The notes under the pieces are model-generated. The model was not told where the DNA came from. It saw only the letters and a list, made by a program, of their open reading frames with translations, and did no database searches. The position numbers and the translations under genes are program-made. From positions 4,150,001 to 4,214,000 of the forward strand of contig NZ_CP011390.1 in assembly GCF_001644645.1 (NCBI RefSeq): a stretch of 64,000 bases of DNA, in the 5' to 3' direction. This document shows, in pieces, positions 33,228 through 40,521 of the stretch (position 1 is the stretch's first letter; each line of letters begins with the position of its first letter). This DNA comes from Flavisolibacter tropicus. GTDB taxonomy: Bacteria > Bacteroidota > Bacteroidia > Chitinophagales > Chitinophagaceae.

Positions 33228-33365
33228 AATAGAACTAAGGTTAACTTGATTGATGAGGATTATTGGGAAATATAGAATGAGGCATGTCTTAAAATCATAA
33301 GAAGGATTAGGAGGTGATAAGCATTCTCCTCCTAATCCTTCTTAATCCTAAAAATCGTGGTTCTA
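33228..33365. repeat. Inverted AGGATT-type repeats between the DUF2461 and NUMOD4 genes
   Basis: Left arm TAGAACTAAGGTTAAC...GAGGATTATTGGG (from 33229) and right arm, on the minus strand, TAGAACCACGATTTTTAGG (to 33365). The TAG of the right arm is the stop codon of the NUMOD4/HNH gene. Same module family as 23033-23172. Confidence 0.65.
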
Positions 33366-33923
33366 TACTCTTGACCAGTTCTCGCCGCTTTTAATGCGGT
33401 ATAAGGTCATTTCACTTACAGCATATTTGTCGGCAATCTGCTTAATAGTCAAACGACGGTTCTTATTGTTCAGCTGGTCTTTGATTCTTCGTACTTGCGT
33501 AGCGGTTAGTTTCAAGCCTACTGTGCGGTTAGCTTGCTTTTCTTTGTAAGCAATCTTAGCCGGGCTGCCTTGTTGATGTTCAATCATCTCATCCAATGTA
33601 GCCCACTGCAGGTTCTTGATGTTATTGTCGAGCTTGTCGTGGTTCTTGTGGATCACGAACTTGTACTTGGGCGATGTCCTTTTCAGGAACAAACGGGCCA
33701 GCTCGCGGTGGATGTACAAGGTGCCCTTATTACCGGGACGGTGTAAATTTAGCGTACGGTAGCCCGTTGTAATAGAGCCGTTTAGTAGCTTACCGTCTTT
33801 TAAAATATCTTCTTTATAAGAGGCGATACGTCCGTGTGAGGAAACAGCATAACGGTTGCGTAACGCACCACTGCCGCTAAAAACAAGTGGTTTCCACACT
33901 TCGCCGGGTTGTTTATTTATCAT
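33363..33923 (-). CDS. NUMOD4/HNH-type protein with C-terminal helix-turn-helix
   Basis: A 186-residue protein. Residues ~8-50 match NUMOD4 (GEVWKPLVF, YAVSSHGRIASYKED), followed by an HNH-like segment (LYIHRELARLFL, FVIHKNHDKLDNNIKNLQW) and a helix-turn-helix region (LTATQVRRIKDQL, LTIKQIADKYAVSEMTLYR). This is the layout of free-standing homing endonucleases of the HNH group. The second His of the usual HH pair is replaced (VIHKNHD), so nuclease activity is uncertain, and it may act only as a DNA-binding protein. An in-frame TTG at 33932 is less likely than the ATG at 33923. Confidence 0.82.
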   Translation of the reverse strand: MINKQPGEVWKPLVFSGSGALRNRYAVSSHGRIASYKEDILKDGKLLNGSITTGYRTLNLHRPGNKGTLYIHRELARLFLKRTSPKYKFVIHKNHDKLDNNIKNLQWATLDEMIEHQQGSPAKIAYKEKQANRTVGLKLTATQVRRIKDQLNNKNRRLTIKQIADKYAVSEMTLYRIKSGENWSRV

Positions 33924-34008
33924 ACTAATCAATTGAAATGGAGAATAGATGGAGCTTACCAGTTAGAATTCTACTCCTAAGTTAAAACGTTTCCAAACAA
34001 TTTCTTAT

Positions 34009-36096
34009 CTAAACTTTGCCAATCATCCTCAAAAATTGATCTTCCGTAATTATTTTGATTGAAGTAATCTTCTTTGCCTTCTCTAACTTGCTTCCAGCGT
34101 CCTCTCCAACCACTAAATAATTGAGCTTGCTGCTTACGCCAGACACGATCTTTCCGCCATTCTCTTCTACTAACGCTTCAGCCTCACTGCGTTTTAATTT
34201 GACCATTGAACCAGTGAACAAAAACGTTTGTCCTTCCAGGTTGCCACCATTGCCAAAATCCTTCTTGGCATTTACTAACTGCAGACCTAAACCTTCCAGT
34301 TCCTGCAACATTTTAATGTTGTCATCGTTCTGGAAAAAGGTAAATACACTGTTAGCAACCTTGGGGCCTACGTCTTCTAAATTCATCAGGTCAGCCTCTG
34401 TAAAGCGCTGTAGGTCAAGCAGATGGTTCACTGCATGCGCTAAGGTTTTAGCCATCGTTTCACCTACATGGCGCACGCCCAGGGCAAACATCAATCGGTG
34501 TAAAGGTTGATTCTTGGAGTTGGCAATTGCTGTTTGCAGATTAGTAATTGATTTGGGACCAAAGCCTTCAAGGGTTCCTATTTTCTCATAGTCCAGCTGG
34601 TAAATCTGTGGTATGGTGCACAACAGTCCCAGATTATAAAACTTCTCAATATTAGCTTCACCCAAGCCACGAATGTCCATAGCATCTTTTGAGGCAAAAT
34701 GGAAGAGGCGCTCTAGCACCTGGGCTGAACAGTTGATGTTTGTACAACGCCAGGCCGCTTCTTCCTCCGCACGGTATAACTCATCACCACAAGCTGGACA
34801 GTTACGGGGAAACTGAATGACTTGTTCATTACCGGTGCGTAACTCATGCATGGATTTAACAATATAAGGTATCACATCGCCAGCCCGCTCTACTAATACG
34901 GTATCGCCTATACGAAGATCCTTATCACGGATATTGTCTTCGTTAAATAAGGAAATAGAAGAAACGGTAACACCACCTATAGCTACCGGTTCTATCTTGG
35001 CTACAGGGCCAATATTACCAGTTCTACCTACCTGATATTCTACTCTAAGAAGTTTGCTGGTGGCCTGACGAGCTTTGAACTTGTAGGCTATGGCCCAGCG
35101 AGGGTGGTGGGTGGTCATACCCATTTTATCCTGTAGGTCAAAGCGGTTAACCTTGATCACCATGCCATCTATTTCATAAGGCAGATCATCACGGTGTGCT
35201 TCAAACTCGGTACAATAATCGATTACAGCTTGTATGCCGTTGAATACCTTCTTTTCTTTATTGGGACTGCGGAAACCCAGGTTCCACAGCATCTCCAATG
35301 TTTCGGAGTGCGTATGAGGTCCTTCATGTCCCGGTAGGATAGAGAAGTAACCCAGGCTATATGTAAAAGCTTCCAACTTACGACGGCCCACTTCCAAAGG
35401 GTCTTTAATACGTAAGGTACCAGACGCTGCATTACGTGGATTGGCTAATGGCTGTCCACCAGCTTCTACTACAGCTTCATTAAACTTGGCAAAATTGTTC
35501 TTGTTGATCAGTACCTCTCCGCGGATCTCTACGGTGTCTAAACCATAAGTAGCAAAGTGCGCACTTAAGGGAATGGTGCGGATCTGGCGAATGTTGGGTG
35601 TAATATCATCCCCATATACGCCATCACCGCGTGTGGCGCCACGAACCAGCCGGTCGTCTTCATATAGGAGTGATATAGAGGCTCCGTCAAACTTGGGCTC
35701 TACACAATATTCAATGACCGACTCACCAGTTAGTTCCCGTGCTTTACGGTCAAAGTCTAACAGGTCATCACTGTTATAAGAGTTGTCTAACGACAGCATG
35801 GGTACCAAATGTTGCACCGTTGGAAACTCCTTGGTCAATCCCTTACCCACACGCTGAGTGGGTGAATCGGAAGTGATCAGGTCGGGGTTTTCGGTTTCCA
35901 GCTTTTCCAAACTTTTGTACAGGGTATCGTACTCAAAGTCAGAGACCAGCGGGTCGTTTTGTATATAATAGCGGTACTCATGAAAACGGAGTACTTCACG
36001 CAGGGTATTGATAGCAGAGGGAGTAATGCCTTCTGCTTTGGCAGTTTTTAGTAGGGCTACTGTGTGCTGTTGTAATTCTTTTACGCGGTCTGTCAT
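34009..36096 (-). CDS. ligA: NAD-dependent DNA ligase LigA
   Basis: A 695-residue replicative DNA ligase. Domains in order: Ia (YYIQNDPLVSDFEYD), adenylation domain with nucleophile Lys135 in EPKFDGAS, OB fold (KIEPVAIGGVTVSS), Cys4 zinc finger (CPACGDEL...CTNINCSAQ), helix-hairpin-helix repeats (LGVRHVGETMAKTL, LEDVGPKVANSVF) and a C-terminal BRCT domain (QTFLFTGSMVKLKRSEAE). All catalytic parts appear intact and the length is normal. It is a single gene with a repeat-rich 620-bp region upstream. Confidence 0.98.
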   Translation of the reverse strand: MTDRVKELQQHTVALLKTAKAEGITPSAINTLREVLRFHEYRYYIQNDPLVSDFEYDTLYKSLEKLETENPDLITSDSPTQRVGKGLTKEFPTVQHLVPMLSLDNSYNSDDLLDFDRKARELTGESVIEYCVEPKFDGASISLLYEDDRLVRGATRGDGVYGDDITPNIRQIRTIPLSAHFATYGLDTVEIRGEVLINKNNFAKFNEAVVEAGGQPLANPRNAASGTLRIKDPLEVGRRKLEAFTYSLGYFSILPGHEGPHTHSETLEMLWNLGFRSPNKEKKVFNGIQAVIDYCTEFEAHRDDLPYEIDGMVIKVNRFDLQDKMGMTTHHPRWAIAYKFKARQATSKLLRVEYQVGRTGNIGPVAKIEPVAIGGVTVSSISLFNEDNIRDKDLRIGDTVLVERAGDVIPYIVKSMHELRTGNEQVIQFPRNCPACGDELYRAEEEAAWRCTNINCSAQVLERLFHFASKDAMDIRGLGEANIEKFYNLGLLCTIPQIYQLDYEKIGTLEGFGPKSITNLQTAIANSKNQPLHRLMFALGVRHVGETMAKTLAHAVNHLLDLQRFTEADLMNLEDVGPKVANSVFTFFQNDDNIKMLQELEGLGLQLVNAKKDFGNGGNLEGQTFLFTGSMVKLKRSEAEALVEENGGKIVSGVSSKLNYLVVGEDAGSKLEKAKKITSIKIITEDQFLRMIGKV

Positions 36097-36718
36097 ACGC
36101 CCTAAAAGTAGTACGATTTGGGATTTAAGATTTCAGATTTGAAGATTTCTGGATGGCGTTTCACGCAGAGCACACCGTGGCGCCACTGAGGAGGGGTTTT
36201 GCAAAGAGCTAAAGAGAAAAAGAGGATCACAGATTAGCAGAGTTTATAATAGATGAAAAGGAAATGTTAGGACAGAAGCCTTCTGTGCGCAGGTGCCCCT
36301 TTAGAGGTTGGGGGCGCGCATGGGGGAGTATACAGCCCCTGCTTTATCCTTCCTCTATCCCTAGTCTCTTGTGCCTCTCTTGTACCTCTTCTGTACCTAA
36401 TCTGTACCTCTTCTGTAGGTAAGTCCGTACCAACTGCACAGATAAAGCCCTCTACCTGCCTTCCACATTCACTACTCCTCCTATTCTACTCCTATATACA
36501 TTCACTATGGACTCCATACTCATTACTCATTACTCACCACTCACCAATGACTTTTCTCCCGTGGACTGTCGTCTGTCAACCCTGAACTCTCTCTCGGCTG
36601 TTTGGCTTGCAGCGTGCAGCTTTCTCCCAGCCTTCCCTCAAAAGAAAGTTGGAAAAAAATAAGCCGGCACAATGTGTTTTCAGTACATATTGTATCTTTA
36701 GCCAATTATTCGCTTGCT
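36097..36718. other. Repeat-rich intergenic region upstream of the alpha-amylase
   Basis: No gene supported. It holds a TTTCACGCAGAG motif (~36157), the palindromic element GTGCCCCTTTAGAGGTTGG (36287-36315), a TACCTCTTCTGTACC pyrimidine-rich direct repeat (~36380-36425), an ACTCATTACTCACC periodic spacer (~36500-36545) and CTTGCAGCGTGCAGC (~36608). The same spacer types recur at 14700-14740 and 62740-62820. The amylase promoter is probably near TATCTTTAG at ~36692. Confidence 0.5.
36287..36315 (+). repeat. Intergenic copy of the CCCCTTTAG palindromic element
   Basis: GCGCAGGTGCCCCTTTAGAG and on to GGGGGC; shares GCGCAGGT and CCCCTTT with the element inside paaB. Confidence 0.55.
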
Positions 36719-39610
36719 ATGAAGAGAATGCTGCTGCTTATAAGCACCATGGCCCTATCTATGTGCTTACGTGCCCAACTGCTGACCTATACCCCCCTGT
36801 TCCCTGCAGAAAATGACGCTGCTCAAAACCTCGTTATAACCGTGGATGCCAATAAGGGAAACAAAGGATTATTGAATTATACCCCCAATAACGATGTCTA
36901 TGTACACTTAGGGGTGATTACCAATCTCAGCACAACAGCTAACGATTGGAAGTATGTGAAGTTCAGCCAAAATTTCAACCAGCCCAACGCATCCCTGCAA
37001 GCCACTTACATCGGTAATAATAAATGGACGTTTACCATCAACGGTAGCTTGAAAAGCTATTTTGGTGTGCCGGCGGCAGAAACCATCCGCAAAATTGCCA
37101 TTCTGTTCCGTACGGGCAATGGTTCTAAAAAACAGGCTAATGCCGATAACAGCGACATGTACATTCCGGTATATAACGCTGATTTAGCCGTGCAACTGCT
37201 GGAGCCGGCTATGCAACCTCTATTCAATCCACAACCGGAAACCCAAACCATTCCGGTGGGTGCGTATACATTTAAAGTAGCAGTGAATAAACCTTCCAGC
37301 GTAACACTGAACGCTGGTAATGGCACAGTGCAAACGCTATCGGTTACTAACGAGCAAACCTTTACCGTTAACTATGTTACGGCTGGTTTGTACCAGGTAC
37401 AAGTAACGGCTAACGATGGTACACAAACCGCTACTACTAATCTGCAGTTAACGGTGGGTAGCGTAACCTCGCCAGTGGCCGATCTGCCTGCTGGTGTTAA
37501 GGATGGTATTAACTATGATGCAAGCGGCACCGCTGCCACATTGGTGTTGCATGCCCCGGGAAAAAACATTGTCAGTCTGATTGGTGATTTCAATAACTGG
37601 ACACCCAGCAACAACTACATCATGAATAAAACACCCGATGGCAAGAAGTTTTGGCTACGACTGGAGGGACTTACTGCAGGTACTGAATACGGCTTTCAAT
37701 ACCAGGTAGATAATGCCTTAAAGATTGCCGATCCTTATGCAGAAAAGATACTGGATCCAAATAACGATGGTTTTATTTCTGCTACTACTTATCCTAATCT
37801 GAAAGCCTATCCAACTGGCAAAACAACCGGAATGGTTAGTGTACTTCAGCCCGGTGCACCAGCGTATAATTGGAGTGTTACTAACTTCTCTCGGCCGGAT
37901 AAACGCGGCTTGGTGATCTATGAAGTGTTGGTGCGTGATTTTATTGCCAACCACGACTGGAAAACACTTTCCGACACCCTAAGCTATTTCAAACGCCTTG
38001 GTATAAACGCTATTGAGTTGATGCCGGTAAATGAGTTTGAAGGCAACCTTAGCTGGGGCTACAATGGTTTCCAATACTTTGCTCCTGATAAATACTATGG
38101 TCCGGCCAATCAGCTCAAGGCCTTTATTGATAAGTGCCACCAAAACGGCATTGCTGTTATCATGGATATGGTGTTGAACCATACCTATGGTCCTTCACCG
38201 TTAGCCCAGTTGTATTGGGATGCAGCTAACAACCGTCCTGCCAGTAATAATCCCTGGTACAACACAGTACAGCCACACGCCTTTGGCTTTGGTGAAGACT
38301 TTAATCATGAAAGCGCCGATACCAAATACTTCTTTGGCCGCGTGTTGCAACACTGGCTCACCGAATATAAAATAGATGGCTACCGCCTGGATTTTACCAA
38401 GGGACTTACACAAAAGGTTTCTACCAGTGACGCAGACATGTCTGCCTACGACGCTAGCCGGGTGGCTATATTGAATGGTTATGCCAATGCCGTAAAAGCA
38501 GTAGCTCCCGATGCCTATATGATATTGGAGCACCTAACGGCTAACACAGAAGAAAAGCAGCTGGCCGATAATGGCTTCCTGCTTTGGGGTAATTTAAACG
38601 ATAGCTACATGCAGGCAGCTATGGGCTACCGCGACCGCTGGAATTTTGATTGGGGTATCCACAGCGTACGTGGTTGGACACAACCGCACCTCGTTACCTA
38701 TATGGAAAGTCACGATGAAGAGCGTGTAACGTATAAGAGTATCAAATATGGGAATGCTGTTAGTGGCTATTCCATTAAGGATACAGCTACTGCCTTAAAA
38801 CGCATGGAGTTGGATGCTGCCTTTCTGTTAACCATCCCCGGTCCTAAGATGATCTGGCAGTTTGGCGAGCTGGGTTACGACTTCTCCCGTTGTTACTTAT
38901 CCAGCAATAACGATGAAAGCGGCAACTGTGATAAAAAATTAGATCCCAAGCCCATTCGCTGGGATTATAAAAACGAGCCTCGTCGCCAAAGCGTATATAA
39001 TATATATAGTGGTTTAAATGCCCTGCGCTTTCACGCTTGGTATAAGGAGTTGTTTCAAAGCGGCACTATTACACAAAACTTTAGCGATGCCTTTAAATGG
39101 TTGAAAGTGGCCAGTGGCGATACATCTATGCTGGTAGTGGTGGGCAACTTTGATGTAACAACCACCAGTAGCACCGTAACCTTCCCAACGGCCGGTACCT
39201 GGTACGACTATTTTGGTAACACCACCTTTACGTCTACAGGAACAGCGCAAACCATTAGTTTACAACCCGGTGAATACCATGTGTATGTCAACCGCAATGT
39301 CAACAACATTTCCGTAACGCCGGTAGTAAACATTCCTACCAGCGGTACCACATTGGAAGCCAAAGTATTTCCCAACCCTGTTCATACTAACTATGTAGTG
39401 GAGCTATATGTACCCCAAAGTGGCACCACCAGCATTGATTTGTTGAACCTTTCTGGTCAACAACTGGGAACGCTACAACAAAAGTTTCTGATAAAAGGCA
39501 AACACCAGCTGTCGTTTAACCGAAGTGGTTTACCTGCTGCGTCCGGTACTTACTATATCAGGATCTATACAAGCGCCGCACAAAAAATAATACCGATCAC
39601 TTTACAATAA
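36719..39610 (+). CDS. Secreted alpha-amylase family (GH13) protein with T9SS sorting domain
   Basis: A 963-residue exported glycosidase for alpha-glucans. After a signal peptide (LLLISTMALSMCLRAQ) come an N-terminal beta-sandwich of unknown role, an Ig-like domain (SVTLNAGNGTVQTLSV), a CBM48-like module (VSLIGDFNNWTPSNN), and the (beta/alpha)8 catalytic domain with all four conserved regions: MDMVLNHTYG, DGYRLDF (nucleophile Asp558), ILEHLT (acid/base Glu604) and ESHDEE (Asp666). The C-terminal VFPNPVHTNYVVELYV...GTYYIRIYT is a type A T9SS sorting domain. The ATG at 36719 is preferred to 36602, which lacks a signal peptide context. Confidence 0.92.
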   Translation: MKRMLLLISTMALSMCLRAQLLTYTPLFPAENDAAQNLVITVDANKGNKGLLNYTPNNDVYVHLGVITNLSTTANDWKYVKFSQNFNQPNASLQATYIGNNKWTFTINGSLKSYFGVPAAETIRKIAILFRTGNGSKKQANADNSDMYIPVYNADLAVQLLEPAMQPLFNPQPETQTIPVGAYTFKVAVNKPSSVTLNAGNGTVQTLSVTNEQTFTVNYVTAGLYQVQVTANDGTQTATTNLQLTVGSVTSPVADLPAGVKDGINYDASGTAATLVLHAPGKNIVSLIGDFNNWTPSNNYIMNKTPDGKKFWLRLEGLTAGTEYGFQYQVDNALKIADPYAEKILDPNNDGFISATTYPNLKAYPTGKTTGMVSVLQPGAPAYNWSVTNFSRPDKRGLVIYEVLVRDFIANHDWKTLSDTLSYFKRLGINAIELMPVNEFEGNLSWGYNGFQYFAPDKYYGPANQLKAFIDKCHQNGIAVIMDMVLNHTYGPSPLAQLYWDAANNRPASNNPWYNTVQPHAFGFGEDFNHESADTKYFFGRVLQHWLTEYKIDGYRLDFTKGLTQKVSTSDADMSAYDASRVAILNGYANAVKAVAPDAYMILEHLTANTEEKQLADNGFLLWGNLNDSYMQAAMGYRDRWNFDWGIHSVRGWTQPHLVTYMESHDEERVTYKSIKYGNAVSGYSIKDTATALKRMELDAAFLLTIPGPKMIWQFGELGYDFSRCYLSSNNDESGNCDKKLDPKPIRWDYKNEPRRQSVYNIYSGLNALRFHAWYKELFQSGTITQNFSDAFKWLKVASGDTSMLVVVGNFDVTTTSSTVTFPTAGTWYDYFGNTTFTSTGTAQTISLQPGEYHVYVNRNVNNISVTPVVNIPTSGTTLEAKVFPNPVHTNYVVELYVPQSGTTSIDLLNLSGQQLGTLQQKFLIKGKHQLSFNRSGLPAASGTYYIRIYTSAAQKIIPITLQ

Positions 39611-39615
39611 AAGCT

Positions 39616-40338
39616 ATGCAAAAAATAGGCTTAAAAACCGCTGAGATTGAGAAAAAAACGCACCTCGACTTTTTCAATATAGCCATCTCTGTAGACTGTG
39701 TGATTTTCGGCTACGAGAATAAAAAATTGAAAGTGTTGCTGATCAAATCGGACCTGAAAGAGTTTGAAGGGCTATGGTCTTTACTGGGCGACTTAGTACG
39801 GCCGGATGAAGACATGGAAGAAGCGCCATACCGTGTGTTGCGCGAGCGTACAGGATTACAAAATGTATTTCTGGAGCAGGTGCATACGTTTGGCCGCCTG
39901 AATCGCCACCCGTCAGGCCGAGTCATTACTACGGCCTATTACTCGCTGGTGGATACGAAAAGCCATGCTATACAGCTTACGGAAAATGAGCTGCACTGGC
40001 ACAATATCAATGATATTGAAAAGCTAGCCTTTGACCATAAGCTGATTCTGAATACCTGCTTAAATCGTTTACGCGAACAGGTAATGGAGCACCCGATCGT
40101 ATTTAATTTATTGTCAGAGAAGTTCTCCTTACGCGAGCTGCAGGATCTGTATGAAGCTATTCTGGGTGTGGAACTGGATCGCCGAAATTTCCGGAAGCGC
40201 ATCATGCTGAAAAACTGGCTGGTAGATCTGAACGAAATGGAAGAAGATGTACCGCACCGGCCCGGTAAATTATACAAGCTACGTTCGCAGCTAAAGAAAA
40301 ACAACCGGCCGAATGTAGATCGTTTAATGTCTTTATAA
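39616..40338 (+). CDS. NrtR/AraR-type Nudix-domain transcriptional regulator
   Basis: A 240-residue regulator. The N-terminal Nudix-like sensor domain (residues ~20-150) has GDLVRPDEDMEEAPYRVLRE in place of the Nudix box; the catalytic REUxEE core is replaced by RVLRER, so it should bind but not hydrolyse a nucleotide-like ligand. The C-terminal winged helix is the NrtR type (FSLRELQDLYEAILGVELDRRNFRKRI). Members in Bacteroidota regulate sugar use (the Bacteroides AraR example). It starts 5 bp after the amylase stop and lies just upstream of the susC-led locus, which suggests it controls one or both. Confidence 0.88.
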   Translation: MQKIGLKTAEIEKKTHLDFFNIAISVDCVIFGYENKKLKVLLIKSDLKEFEGLWSLLGDLVRPDEDMEEAPYRVLRERTGLQNVFLEQVHTFGRLNRHPSGRVITTAYYSLVDTKSHAIQLTENELHWHNINDIEKLAFDHKLILNTCLNRLREQVMEHPIVFNLLSEKFSLRELQDLYEAILGVELDRRNFRKRIMLKNWLVDLNEMEEDVPHRPGKLYKLRSQLKKNNRPNVDRLMSL

Positions 40339-40521
40339 CGGTACGCATTAAACAAAATGCTACTACCGGTTTAAAAACCAAACGGATAACCGAAACTTGA
40401 CGAAAAACATGAAAAATTATTAAGAAAAGTTTCACAGGAAATTAAAAAAAGATTAAAATTGTGTCTTAGATACACATTAACCAAGCTGTATCCTTTACTA
40501 ACAAAATAGATTGATTGCTTT
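40339..40521 (+). promoter_or_regulatory. Promoter region of the galactan utilisation locus
   Basis: AT-rich 183 bp ahead of susC. TGTGT at ~40460 and ACACA ~7 bp later make an imperfect palindrome, a candidate operator. TATCCTTTAC at ~40490 is a loose match to a -7 element. Both are weak and unproven. Confidence 0.35.

Noticed and set aside
36602..36718. N-terminal extension of the alpha-amylase from 36602
   Set aside because: It would place 39 spacer-derived residues before a normal signal peptide.
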